Shown here: positions 23,893 through 36,196 of the stretch, piece by piece
Layout of the letters: each line of letters begins with the position of its first letter
Position numbering within the stretch: the first letter of the stretch is position 1
Origin: Irpex lacteus
Lineage: Eukaryota > Basidiomycota > Agaricomycetes > Polyporales > Irpicaceae
Assembly: GCA_001986395.2 (NCBI GenBank)
Contig: MQVO02000034.1
Location: forward strand, 62,001-126,000
Direction: 5' to 3'
Length of the DNA: 64,000 nucleotides
Notes under the pieces: generated by a model
Database searches by the model: none
Told to the model about the DNA's origin: nothing
The model's input: the letters and a program-made list of their open reading frames with translations, nothing else
Program-made: the position numbers and the translations under genes

Positions 23893-25105
23893 CGCTGATA
23901 ATAGTGAATGTCAGGATACAGTCTAAGCGAGGGATATTTCAAGCACCAGATAAAGCACCTGAAATGGCTGTGAGAATCACGCCTAACACGATCATGCCGG
24001 ATACCGCAGTTGTAGAATATGAACAAATCAGACTTCCGTCGCTGTTCTGTTTGAATATCATTCAGTGGTGGCATACCATTAATTATACGTATGGTTCTAA
24101 TCCCATAATCGTATACTTCATGTTCGTCACCGGGTCCCGGAGAGTACGCAGGAACGTTGGTGTACGTACGTCCGTCACGTGTTGACTGTTGTATGATTTA
24201 GGCCTTATATACCTGGAGAGCATTGCGTTTGTTAGAAATATGTGGTAACTTTGTGGACCTAGGCATTCGTCGTGGTAAGCCATTTCACGTCAAGAGAAGA
24301 ATATCGTGGCCTCGGTAGTAACGTCACGTATGCAGGCATCCACAAAGTATTTGAGAATCTGAAGAGATGCTCCACCGCTGAGATCGTTGCGGTATGTTAC
24401 ATCGCTTCAGGATGTGAAACATGTCTATTCCTGTCATCTGTAGCCGTTGAGCTCAATCGAAGATCAACACGTTATTTATTAACGACAAACCCCAAGAATA
24501 ACGTAGAGTAGGGTGACTTACGATACCAGTAGCTGTGTGCTCATGATACGAGTAAGATCCAGACCCACTGCTGCTTCGTTCCGTCGCCCCCGTCTTTGAT
24601 ACGTCACGCAGAGAATCAAAGTTACGCGATATCATCAACACTTGCCATATCAAGCGGATGAGACGGACAGTGCGCTGATGGATATCTAAGCGAGGGAGCA
24701 TTAATATTATTGCTGCTTTAAGCCAATACCAATGTTTCATCTGTGCCTATGAGACGAAATTAGTTGAAGGCAATGATAACAGAAAGATTCTACTGACTAC
24801 ATTCTCGATGTGTCCGTGCTTGTGTGCATGAAACAAGTTGGGCTAATGTAATTGAACACGATGATTAGACTCGGAGTAGCGACTTATTCGTAAGAACACT
24901 CGTACGAGTTCAGCTAGAGCGTGTCACGACTGGCCATAGTCATCTTGCTTTGATAGAGTGCGCTCGATGGCTCCTCCGGTTGTACCCGACTCGTAAGCGA
25001 CTCGATGATTTAGATAGCTCATTGGTGACGCGAAAACCAATATAGATCAGGAAAAGGCGTACACCTGTAGTTACAGAAGTGCGACCACAAGAATACCGCT
25101 TCCAG
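23893..25105. other. spacer between DUF6533 copies 3 and 4
   Basis: About 1.2 kb with only short minus-strand coding-like runs (for example a hydrophobic GMIVLGVILTAISGALSGA near 23980 and a Ser-rich run near 24600). None can be built into a gene. They could be relics of another family member. Confidence 0.3.
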
Positions 25106-26755
25106 CTAGACACCAGAGCAGGCCTGATGCCAGTCTCTGACCTGAGCACTTCCGCGAAAACGGGATAATTCTTGAGAGACGTGGTGGAGACTCGATGGCG
25201 CAGATATGTCCCGGATATGAAGCGAGTGATCTTGATCGTGCTCGCTCCTCGTAACGTAGTCTCTCCTCAGATCAAGGATGAACCGCGATAGGAGTATTGA
25301 GGTGATACTATTTCGTCACACATGGGCGGAGAGTAAGGAAAATAATTCGTTACAGGTATACACAAACAACTCACGCTTCTATGAGAGACGTGACGATGCC
25401 CTTGTCGGATACTTGAAAATCTGGTGTTTGTGAATCACGATCAACTCGACCAGTCGCAATCATCGAGATGAACAGCGGCAGACCGCTGAGATTAATGACA
25501 AGAATAGCCCTAAATTATGCTTATCAGACGATGCTCCTGAATACGGACTGATTATGAAACTTACAGGAAATTGAATGTACCTAAACGTCGATGAAAAAGT
25601 ATGCTTAGCCTGAGTACCAGGACACATGCTTGAATCGTACCGTTGCGGAATACTACATAAGTAAGGTTCTTCCCGGAATTCATGCATAGGTCCTCCATTT
25701 GACGTACGGCGGGAAACGTCCTCATCCATGTCAGCGTAACCACGATAAACTCGAATAGAATGTTGGTTCCAAGTCCGAGTAAGCCTATAGAACAAAGTCT
25801 AGCTTAGAGAACGTCTAGCTAGATGACAACGTACAGCTGCTCGAGGATTTAGCTGACTTTTGAGAAATAATTCCAACTATGGCGACGCACAATAGCTGAT
25901 CTGACCCCATTCGCGGAGTCAGTCCATCAGGCAAAGTACTGAACGTGCTACATCCAGGAACGGGCGATGGGAATGGACGGTAGTTTTGTCTTGCAAGACG
26001 ATACTGCCAACACTGCATGGGCACGACAGACTGCAAATGATTGAGATTTTACTTACAATATCACCGAAGGGAAACAATAAGCCAAGCCCAAGTACGCAAA
26101 AGAATACCACCCTACTTTGATCGTAGATCTCGTAGGTACGAATTGCGGCAAATACTGAGATGTGCCTGTCATCAGCGTGGCGCCGTTCGCGTACGCACAA
26201 CAACTCACAGGCCAGCACGGAATGCATAATAACCATGCATATATCATTGAGTCGAGCAATGGCCGAACATCTATAAGGATTTAGGCATCAGTTGCAATCC
26301 GTTAGATCATCAGAGTTTGCGACTTAACCCCTAAGCAAGCATAAATTAGACGGAGGCGGCCTCTCTGTTTGAATCGAGGAGACGTACAAGAAGTGCAGCT
26401 ATGCCATTGTTGCTCCCTAAGGAAGCCAGCTGAACCATTCCGGATGCGCTATAAAAGACGAAAGCATATCGGTTTACCAGATATAAGAATGCCGCGAGAG
26501 ACATCTGGCGACGCCAAATGAGGTCTATTTCATCCGGAAGAGTCAAGAAGTACTCGTAGATACACAACGCTGTAAAACACTGAACATGAGCTAAGTACGA
26601 TAGAACAACTAAGAATAAACCTTCTCACCGGCTGTTGCTACGTGCGCATGGATGACTATGTGTCTAAAGAGAGCAACTCGGTGAGTTTTTGCAAACCATT
26701 CAATTAAGTAGACGAGTTGAACGTACTGTATGCTCCAGAAAGATGATATATCCAT
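25106..26755 (-). CDS. DUF6533-family seven-span membrane protein, copy 4
   Basis: Starts at 26755 with MDISSFWSIQ, then exon 2 HIVIHAHVATA and CIYEYFLTLPDEIDLIWRRQ. The NRY exon reads AAFLYLVNRYAFVFYSASGM. The conserved 20-residue core is CSAIARLNDICMVIMHSVLA, followed by FAAIRTYEIYDQ, the loop PSPVPGCSTFS and FCLLGLGTNILFE. The last span is TSILLSRFILDLRRDY, with a tail ending at TAG 25106-25108. The microexons are GG at 26329-26330 and CT at 25835-25836 (coding strand). The intron between the first microexon and the core exon is 58 nt. The motif after span 3 is RTYEIY instead of RTYALW. Confidence 0.8.
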
Positions 26756-27555
26756 GATCTGACCTTGAAAGATATGCGCCAGCGCCAGCGGCACCCAACA
26801 CTCGCGTCGAGCAAGATATTGAACTGCACAAGAAAGCAGGACACCGTCAGTCAAACAGATATATGTATCTGTTTTTGCGACGATACCATGTGATTCAGCA
26901 CCTGGTACATATCACTGACCTGTCATTTGTAACCAGGATCGTTGTCAGTCCCTTTTATGTTTAAAGATCCGTCCATCTTTTTTGCGTTTGTACTTACTGA
27001 TGGTAGGGTCCATTCGTGACCTATCATACCTAACATACAACATCCTGCTGAATATCGACTCATGCATCATTTCGGACATCTGTTATCGCGTCGACGTGCT
27101 GACGGTGTTCAGCATATATTGAGCAAAGCAGAATGAAATCAGACAAATACTTACGCCGATCATCCCCCTATCTATCAAAGTCTTCGACTCCGAGTAAGGA
27201 CATTCTAGACCAGTTATACGCTTTCATGAGAACTCATTAATCATTGTGTGCCCGCATGATTAATGTCATCTGGACAGCCATCGAAACAAGATGCTTGTCC
27301 GGCGATCAACAGATGTCTGACTCGTCTGTCATGGTCGTGTCAGTAATAGTTAATCGGGGTGTTTTCTCGTCGGCTCACCTGGCCAAACGGTGGATAAGCA
27401 GTGTCGATTCGCAAGAAATTACCACTGCATGAGGCTATCCGAGGAACACATGACCCGTCGAGCTTTCAGGGCCATGCAATGACATTGGACAGTATAGGAC
27501 CAGAATCTGGTCCTTCAGCAACTCGGGTAGACGATACAGTGAAGACTTTCCCGAC
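26756..27555. other. spacer between DUF6533 copies 4 and 5
   Basis: I see no supported gene. It should contain the promoter of copy 4 (right to left) and the 3' end of copy 5. Confidence 0.4.
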
Positions 27556-29298
27556 CTAGTCGTGGGAAGGCCTGTCTGGTTTGCTGGCAAAAGTCCTTTC
27601 ATCATGCTCCACACCGTCGTGACCCTCCTTCTCTGAAAGCGTCGCTGAGACGACGTTATCAAGCTCTGGTATGTTACCGTCAACCTCACTAGCAAACCGG
27701 ATACTTGTCAAATCAAAGATGTAAAAGGAAGCGCTCTGACCACTTGAAGGTCCTCTTCCCCTGGCCGCGTAGGCTTCCCTGAGATCGAGTATAAATCTCG
27801 ATACAAGTATCGAGGTGAGTCTAGAAATAGAGACCACGAATGAGTTTGCGAACACAATAAATATGGGAAACGAACGTGTCACTGAGTGATGTAGATGCAG
27901 CATAGAACAAAGGCTGCGGTATGTAGATTATTCGGGTCGAACTAAGATCGAGAAGGATCGAGACACGTACTCTCCAGACGAACCCTAACAGTCCGATGGT
28001 GTTCATCAAGAGTAAGGCGCTAAGATACTTGTCAGTGATGCTGATAGATATTCGCCAGAGATTCCGTGCATTTACTCACGTGAAGTGTAGTGTACCTGAC
28101 AGCAAGGCTTGTTAGATCAGCAATGTGCGAGCTGTTATGTCGACAAAGCCTCTTACCGTCGTAGCATATCACAAGAGATAGGCTTGGTGCGTTGCTCGTG
28201 GTGCTCATCAGCTTCGCTTGTCGAGTAAGGGAGACAGTTCGCATCCATGTCAGTGCAATAGTAAGGCACTCAAAGACCATGCTACTGCCGATCGACAGTG
28301 CAACTGTTCGAAGCGCCTTAAGCACATGCGGTTAATGACTAGGAAGGTATCAAAAGCATACATCTGGAGTGGATTGCTGATCAATACAGAATGTATGATG
28401 CGAATGTGAATGACTCACAATGTTACATTGTCACCGAACTTGGCAGTCTGGATTTGCGGCAGCGTCTGGTAGTATTCGCAGGTGGCGCTTGAGTGACGAG
28501 CAGCATTGAAACTGCGTCGAATTGAAACATACTGGACGAACATTGAACATGAATGCCCTTTTACACCGTGAATAGCACTTACTACATAGCTTACGGGGTA
28601 GACTAGCCCCAAACCCAGAACAGAAATGAATATCCTTCGATTCTTGTTCCATAAAGCGTAAGTCCGTAGTGCCGCAAATACTAGGAGCGTAAAGGCGGTC
28701 AATTCACTGTACGAACCAGACTCGAATATTTCCTCACCTGACAACACTAGATATTCCAGTATTGCACAGACATCGCCCAACCGAAACAGAGCAATAAGTC
28801 TTCCGACATAAAGTAATCAGCTCGTGGCGCCCATAGAGATACATGAACTCAACGTCTGAATCACCTGTCAGTCTAAATGTGCACCGGCCCCTGTTTAAAT
28901 CAAGCACGTACTTCTAGGGATAAATACTGCTCACGAGCAGCCCAAGATGTCGATTGTAAAAGACCCAGGGCGTTGTTGCACAAGGTAGCATACCGATTCA
29001 TCAAGAAGAGTAGGGATGTCAGCGACACTTCTCGCCCCCATATGCAACGTAGTTCTTGGGAAAGTGTCGCCAGATAGTCGCAAAAGAAGAGCGCTGCAAA
29101 ACGAACGTCAACAGACCCTTGTCGAACGCACGAAAATTATGAATCTCACTTGTTGCAGCTATTTGAAAGTAGTTGGAGGCGTATCTGCAGATTGAATCAG
29201 TGTCACGCTTACGAAACATAGTACGAAAGTGAATGCAACTTGTTTTCCCAGTACACAAAGTAAGCCGCACAGTCTGCGGCACCAGGAGTCGATAGCAT
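27556..29298 (-). CDS. DUF6533-family seven-span membrane protein, copy 5
   Basis: Starts at 29298 with MLSTPGAADCAAYFVYWENK. Exon 2 ends NYFQIAATT and joins LFFCDYLATLSQELRCIWGR and TSLLFLMNRYATLCNNALGL. The 20-residue core LIALFRLGDVCAILEYLVLS has Leu instead of the usual leading Cys. Then come FAALRTYALWNKNRR, a longer loop with TCEYYQTL, LFALSIGSSMVFECLTIALT and the last span TSILVSRFILDLREAYAA. A long Asp/Glu-rich tail ends at 27556. Microexons are AC at 28854-28855 and AT at 28362-28363 (coding strand). For the second, the frame closes when the following acceptor is the AACAG directly before TTGCACTG. Confidence 0.8.
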
Positions 29299-32260
29299 GT
29301 TTATCTGTGAGGAATCAGGGGTGTATAAAGTTATGGACGTACGGGATGAGCTTTATGTACTGACCTTTACACGGGGGAGGGCAGTATTTGCCTTGTGAGA
29401 GTGGTATTATCAGCGATAGAGTGACGATCAGCCTATCAGCGACAAAATCTCTAAGCCGCATGAAATGTCAGCCAGTTCTGACTATGTAGCACAATCATCG
29501 AGTTGAAGGTAGCTGAACAGCTATAAACGGGAAGCAAAACATAGAAATAGCCTCCCTCTATCACACATCTGCTACGATAAATTGCGGTCAGTGACAGCAC
29601 CGTGAAGGTTGAAATGGACATAGGCCCACCTCCTCAGCCACGCCGATGAATACCTGCCGCTTGTCTCGGTCTTTCTGCACCGGCGTGAGCGCAATTGGAG
29701 GCCCGCACTGTGCCGCGCACCGATGTTAACACAGGTTCGTGACTGAAATGGGATTGAACAACAGAAAAGAACGGCGAAATTTGACCTGAAAATAAAACTT
29801 CGAGATTCCGTCCATGAGTGTCATGAGCGGCTGACTCTGTAGAACTGCATGAACGAAGTACGAGGCTACACGTAGGTGTCATGCTGTGCTGTGTCGTTCT
29901 CTGAAGTGTACCGATGGGCGCAGCAGCTGCAGTAGTTAATTTCGATGACATCGTCGTGTTATGGTGAGTGCTCTACTATATAATGTGATTGCGAGCGAAG
30001 CGAGCATACTTGATTAACACGAGATAGGGCCCGTCCGCCTGTCGTTCGGGAAGAACAAATAAGACCAAACACCCCGTTCGCAAAATCGTCGTTTCTTCTT
30101 TACCGCGTCAAAAAGCTGCCCAAACTCGCGCCTTTCTGTAGTTTTTGAATCTCAAAACGCTCCTCTATGTGTTACCTTTTGTACACCATTTTTTTGTATT
30201 TTTCTCTTTGTTCTATCCTTGTTTTATTCTGCCTTTTTGCCTTTTCGTGACCTCGCGTATTATAACGTCGTGTCATCCTGTGACATACAGTGTCGCGCCG
30301 TCACGGTCGCTCTCGGCAGCCCTCTCAGTACTCTGTACTTACTCGGTAAGCATACATACACTCACGTCTTATACTTACCATGCCTTCCAATAAATGTCCT
30401 CTCCATGCCCCTCATCATGCCTGCCGTTCTCAGTATCCGCCGCTGACAGCATGTGGCCATGGACCTTATACGGTATGCTCTTAATTGATCAAGCAAACAA
30501 CAGTCTCCGTACTAGTGACTCAGCAGGGTTAGTGCTCCCTTTGCCTTCAACTCAGCTAGCCTCCTGTCATTACTGGCCCTCACTCTTGCTGTCTCAGATG
30601 TCAGAAATCAAATTCGGAGCATTCAATCAAGTGTTGGAAGATAAGAGAATAGCATCGTTGTATGATCACTGCTCAAACGTTCAAGACTCCATGGGCTCCA
30701 TGCATTACATGTCGGGAGAATACTGCACTGGGTTGTAGATACTCGCCCGTAATCGATGTTGATTACAAAGCTCACGCTGCTTTATTGACACGCCCGACTG
30801 ACTGAGAATGTCGCTTCGCGAGCACACCCGGTACGTACCGGATCCATATTAAGCCTATCACGTTGAAATAAAGCTCTGGCACCGCTTACCGGCTACAAAT
30901 ACAGCACGCAGGCTGGTCGACGTCATGGTAGAGAACATAGCCATCTTGAACCGGACTCGGAGTCTGCCGGAGTTGTGGCAAATGCCGCTGTCGCGTGAAT
31001 AACAACCGCCCAGCCGCCCACTCTCACTTCTACCAGCAGGGCCCGAACTACGTGCAAAATGCTGCTTTCTGGGCATGAGCATTGAAACAAGCAATGGTAC
31101 GGTAGTTGAATGACCACCAAGCTTTTATAACGTTCACTCTTGGTTCATTACCGCTCGCGATTACTACCAGAAGTCGTTGATATCTCTCAAGGTTCCGATA
31201 TACTTCCACAATCTGTTGCCCCCGCCGACGAACTCGCATTGCTCTTTGGGTGAATTCACTGCACATATTGAGCCAGCTGATGTTAGGTTTGTGAATGTGT
31301 CGCCGAATGGGCTACTCAGGATCAGGTGTGTCATCTTTCGATACCGCGATTGTCGAACGTGCTGACCACCCATGCAGTCAGGCGTACCGTACTTACTACT
31401 AATCCGCAGACTCATGCGCCCCATACTCCGTTTTATAATTTTTGAACACTTGAACGCCACGCTGTTACCGAGGACGGCGTATGCGCATCGACTGTGCCCA
31501 CCACCAATGATGTCCGTAACAGCCCATGTCGGAGAGGATGGGCAAAGAATATAGATGTCGAGAACGAATGACAGCATCCACCTGTAGGCCATGCTTGTGC
31601 GAAGGATCGCCTCGAGTTCTTACGTCTGTGAGTTCCGGATACTTATGACTATGCTTCTGCGTGTCCTGATTCGAGCGTATCTTAATGTAGTGAGACTGAC
31701 AGTGTCGTATAGTTTGAATAAGCACGCTGTCGAAATGCAACCCGCTGCTATCGTCGGTCGATCAGGTGACTCGATACTCAATCTCTCAAGGTAGCATACT
31801 ACTTGCACTACGCTCATACTTGCATATCCTATATAGGCGGATGTTTGAAACCAAGTGCCACTCGTTCAACACTCGGTGTCGCTACACTGACGTCTGAGCA
31901 GGCACACGCCGTGATGGAATGAAGATCGTTCAGGGTACATCGCGGTCGGCATCATTTTCCGTCGACGATGAGACAGGCACCGTGTAGCGCTGACGCATTG
32001 TACGTTCCACTATGTTTCAGCATACTGCATCGTCCGTTATCGCCGAACACGCATTCCGCTGGCTCCTGATCGTATATAACACGTTATCGTTGAGGATACG
32101 GAACACACCGTGCCCCAAGCTGGACTTGTGCGCTGCCTTTGTACAATAACGTTGTGAGTGAACTTTCCTCGCATAATCTATCGACTGACAAGCTCACTTG
32201 CGATGATAGTCTGACCTATTAATTCACATCTCGAAGCGTAAAGATACATATCATACGGGA
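29299..32260. other. 3 kb with no assigned gene
   Basis: A minus-strand ATG frame of 105 codons (29951 to 29634, MSSKLTTAAAAPIGTLQRTT...) and another of 142 codons (31592 to 31164, MAYRWMLSFVLDIYILC...) are open but match no family I know. Around 30130-30290 there is a T/C-rich tract like a fungal promoter or 5' leader, but no convincing gene follows. I found no clear terminal repeats. Confidence 0.3.
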
Positions 32261-32561
32261 ATGCGGTCTACTCTGTTGATTAAATTGGGTCTTCTTGCTG
32301 CCGGCTTCGTGGCACCCATATTTGCAAGTCCCGTCCCTCAAAACGATGGTCCAGCAGTATCAGCCTCTGACTCTACTGAGCCTCTGATCGCTCCAACGTG
32401 CGTCTTGCGATACGTTCCGCTTTGACATCTGCTTATTGGAGAGGGACAGTCCCACTGCTTCTTCCGGATTCAAGTTGAGCATACCCCAGGGAGAAAGTAG
32501 TGTGGGAAGCTTCGGTGCCGGTGCACCCACGATTCGTATTTTCCCTTGGTTCTGGCAATAA
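32261..32561 (+). CDS. small secreted protein (82 aa) with aromatic C-terminus
   Basis: A signal peptide is clear: MRSTLLIKLGLLAAGFVAPI followed by FASPVPQ, with cleavage expected after FAS or nearby. Exon 1 (32261-32397) ends inside a Thr codon at a GTGCGT donor. Exon 2 resumes at 32450 after GGACAG and runs to TAA 32559-32561. The mature part is Ser/Pro/Gly-rich and ends APTIRIFPWFWQ, an unusually aromatic tail. No Cys residues and no KR sites are present. The start is supported by the signal peptide and by the absence of other ATGs nearby. Possible roles are an effector-like or peptide-precursor secreted protein. I do not recognise a family. An alternative acceptor 6 nt upstream (32444) would add two residues. 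Confidence 0.6.
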
Positions 32562-33484
32562 CAATGGTAAGTGTCTTCTGTGGCAGCTATGAAATCTCCG
32601 ACATGAACTGACGGTAGTATGACAGCCGTACATAGTCTAGAAGAAGAGGAATTAGATGTATTGCTCAATGTGTACTCAGTCGCTCCGAACTGCGTGATAG
32701 TTTGTTCAGACATTCCCGATCTCGCGAATATGTTGGCGGCTTCCGGTTGTTGGAAGCAATGAGCACAGGTATCTGCGTGTGAAGTCCATTAAGTGAGCGC
32801 TCATCCTGTAGCACTGCGACCGTCATCACGTCCTGCGACGACGCGGTCACCCGTGATTTCTGAGCTCTTGTCTCGACAGATCATCTTAACTGTCGACCAT
32901 CTCTACCTTAGGAACTTGATTACAGCCACCTGTTTGCCATGGAGAATCACTGTGGCCAGAATCGCCGTGGGACTCTTTTTCTCAGAGACAAGCCCATCAA
33001 GCCCGCGGACGACATTCATCGGAAGATGGCCACCCCAAGTAAGCTGTGCAATGTATTGTCTCTAGGCACGTTAACATTGTTCTTATGCGCCATATCTTGA
33101 TTATAGGCTTGCGATGGCGCTGATAGCAATCAGCTCGGGCACTTAGCGTCAGAGACATGTCTCATGCACGATTCGATCCTCAGCTGCCGAAGGTACCAGA
33201 TGATCATCTGCCCCATGTCATGGTATGGTGGTACTACCATCTAGTTGTTGGTGGTTCGTCTTCGCGCTCTTCGGCAGAATCAGGAGTTTATATAGGTCTG
33301 CGAGTGCGCTGGCCAATTCTTCAGTCCCTTCCATCTTTACGGCCGCTGTGCAGGTACGAGAACTTTTAAAATATCCTCGCACGAAGTTGAGCGCATACTG
33401 ATGATGCGTATCTAAAATAGCCCTTTGTCCTACCTTCCGATATTGATTGTCGAATTTCTGCCATACCCAGTCACGCCGTTCGCA
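32562..33484. other. spacer between two small secreted-protein genes
   Basis: No supported gene. The last 100 bp carry pyrimidine-rich sequence (CCTTTGTCCTACCTTCC) typical of a fungal core promoter. Confidence 0.4.
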
Positions 33485-33955
33485 ATGTCTTTCAAGCTCG
33501 CCTTCTTCGTCACTGTCCTCTCGTCGATCTCTCTCGCATTCGCTGCTCCGATGCCCCAGGCCGGCGGAGCCCCAGACATCAACTCCATCATTGCGTCGCT
33601 TCGAGCGGGGTTAGTTCAATATATCGTCCGCTCCTCTGACAAGTCGCTGATACTCGTGTAACTTGTCACAGCGAAAGTGGCGGATTGTTCGCTCCTCTAA
33701 CCCTTCCGTATGAGTTCTTCACATTGTTTATGTATGTTCGGCGTGTTGACTACAGATCGTTTAGGACTGCTACTGCTGTTCCTGGTGTTTTCGAGGCTGC
33801 CCCAGTACATGCCGCGCCAGTACAGAAGAGAGTTTTCACCGGTGGTGCGCCACCGCTCAACCCAGCAATCATCGACAGGCTCAAGCAAGCGTAAGCTCTT
33901 TCTGAAATCGGCCTTTGTGTGATAACCTTCCTAAACTGTTTTTAACAGTCAGTAG
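33485..33955 (+). CDS. small secreted protein (88 aa) with internal repeat and KR site
   Basis: The signal peptide MSFKLAFFVTVLSSISLAFA is followed by APMPQ. Three exons are 33485-33609, 33756-33890 and 33949-33955, with normal donors and acceptors. The last exon encodes only Gln plus stop. The mature protein holds two similar blocks, GGAPDINSIIASLRAG and GGAPPLNPAIIDRLKQA. The second follows APVQKR, a likely Kex2 cleavage site, so a 20-25 residue peptide could be released from the C-terminus. No Cys is present. It is the same size class and general plan (SP, Pro/Ala-rich spacer, KR, peptide) as the KREA precursor at 40.4 kb. The family is unknown. Confidence 0.7.
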
Positions 33956-34574
33956 AGGCACGACTAGCAGTGAAAGACCCAAGTCAGTAGGAATGTACTG
34001 GTATCATTCCGTGATCGTCTTACTCGACAAGACCATGAGTAGTAGATATCTGGAGGACTTTGGACTTACGGACCTGAAGTATGCAACCTTGATTCTCGAA
34101 TGTATCATAGTCGATTGCTGGGACAAAGAATGGGACAAATACTTGTACTAAGCACCATGCCATGCTTTTGTAAAACCTGGGATAGCAAGCTGTCCTAGAA
34201 TGATGTGAACCGGCGATGGTCTGAAATTTAGATGGTCGAGCGGAGGAAGTGATGCCTCCGTGCCGATGAAGTGATCCGCCTCTTTACACGGCGCGCCCTC
34301 CAAGTGACGCCGGCGTGGCAGACTTGAACACGAACAGCCTGAGTGACCTCGTTGTGCTGAGACTGTTTCGTTGGAGTAGTCGAAACGTAAGTGAATCATT
34401 CAATGGCAAACAACGTTGGCATTAACTATGAACAAAGGCAGATCACCTGGTAGGATACTTATCCGCTAGGCACCGAGGAAGTAGTTACTCCGAGTCGAAC
34501 GATATAAGTAAACATACAGGTACTCATGTCGGAATCGAGTACTTTGCATTCTCAGCTAAATATACGCACAGACG
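33956..34574. other. intergenic between secreted-protein gene and CNH gene
   Basis: No gene supported. It includes the expected promoter of the CNH-domain fragment. Confidence 0.4.
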
Positions 34575-36011
34575 ATGGAAACGGCGCCAGCTATTGTGCC
34601 TCCATACGAACTACGGTCGCTCGTTGATGCTGTTCTTGATGATAGTGGTAAGCAACGCCATCCTCCGTAGATATTGACTACTGCTAAGTTTTGCTGGGTA
34701 CGGTATACTAGTATCATTAGTAGATGCTCCAAAAATACAATGCGCGCAAGCAATAGGCAAGAGCTACCCTTGCAACATGATTCCGTTTTTCTCACGCCAT
34801 AGAGTGTAGGTCCTGACCTGTACGCTGGATGTTCAAACGGAGAGCTTTTGCGGCTTTCACTACATCGTAGTAACCCTTCGGAGGTTCGTTCGTTTTAAAA
34901 TGCGTTACACATATGGTAGTGAAAGTGTTTTCAGATAGGTTCATATTCGCTAGTGTCTCGCCAAAGCATTCCATCCGGCAAAGCCATCGACGACATAGTT
35001 CTCACAGCAAGTATATCCCGCGCTTTAATTCTGTCAGGTAATCACACAACCCTATATGCTCGATAGAACTTTCAATAAACATATCACAGATCGTAATATC
35101 TTCATATATACCTTGCCCAACCTCGATCTCGTAGGGATACAGCCTTTACGGAACGTCGTCACGTTCGCTGTCGACGAACAGCATTTGCGGCGAGGCCCTC
35201 CCAGATCAGAGAGTATGGAACAAGTTGACCCCATTGACCTATGTGTCCTCAAGAGGACCTCTATTGCACTGTACAGCTTGCGGGAAAGACTCATCTTTCA
35301 GAAGGTCGGTGAGATACTCGTCATTACCGAGGAACTCTTCTCATGCTGCCAGCAGGATATACCTCTTCCGTCTCGAGCCACGCTTGCCAGAAGAACGGGC
35401 AAGTATCTATGCGTTGCTGATCAGCAATTTTACAACATGATAGATCTTGAGGCAGCTTCCCTTTTCCCGTTGCTTCCACTATCGCAAGCTGAAGGGTCTG
35501 GACCTGTCAAGCCGTTCATCATAGTAATCAGCGACAACGAATTTCTGATTCTATCATGGACGGGAGCTAGCACCCTCGGTCTCTTCATCACAGGAGATGG
35601 AGATCCTGTTCGCGGTACTCTCGAATGGCCGACGCACCCCAAAGCTGTCGGCAAGTTACTTCTGCTTCATAGATCAGACTATCATGCTGATTTCTGAAGG
35701 CAGCCTTTGACCATCCACATGTGATGACACTCATGGCCGATGATAGTATCGAAATATACAGCATCGAAACTCAGACGCTGGTTCAGACAATCCCACCCCC
35801 GGTTCAACCAACGAGTCTACCACTGCCATTCTCCCTTGACAGAGCGGCGCTCTTCTCGGCAAGCAGTGGTCTGTTCGTGCCTTCGGCGCAGCGCTCGACG
35901 AAACTGCGAGCAACGTCTGTGCCTCTCCTACGAAATGCAAAGAAGCCCAACGCGAGTGTCAGTTCTCTGCCCAACGATGACCTGGAGTCTGAAGTGATTG
36001 ATCCCTTGTAA
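34575..36011 (+). CDS. Vps3/TGFBRAP1-like protein, N-terminal CNH half
   Basis: This encodes the citron-homology beta-propeller half of the Vps39/TGFBRAP1 family. It starts METAPAIVPPYELRSLVDAV. Exons then give KIQCAQAIGPDLYAGCSNGE, GSYSLVSRQSIPSGKAIDDI, RNIFIYTLPNLDLVGIQPLR, NVVTFAVDEQHLRR, LPSRATLARRTGKYLCVADQ, FLILSWTGASTLGLFITGDG, DPVRGTLEWPTHPKAV and MADDSIEIYSIETQTLVQTI. It stops at TAA 36009-36011, just where the alpha-solenoid half should begin. Two introns appear to use GC-AG ends (donors at 34757 and 35651). The frame is clean throughout, so the half looks recently active. The matching C-terminal half lies at 954-3965 on the same strand. Confidence 0.85.
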
Positions 36012-36196
36012 AATCTGACGCACGTTCATCGAATCGTTCTAGCCCGGGCCCCTATGGTTGCTGATACTGTCACTTCTCATTGATACAGTCACTACCATGT
36101 CATTCCTTTGTCGCTCATCTTTGCTCAGGTCCTAAATACATACTCGTACATCACAAACCGCTGATCTTGATACAATGCTACACATACGCTACGGTC

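Noticed and set aside
30130..30300. T/C-rich tract as a retrotransposon LTR
   Set aside because: No direct terminal repeat, primer-binding site or reverse-transcriptase motif was found. It reads more like a promoter or leader.
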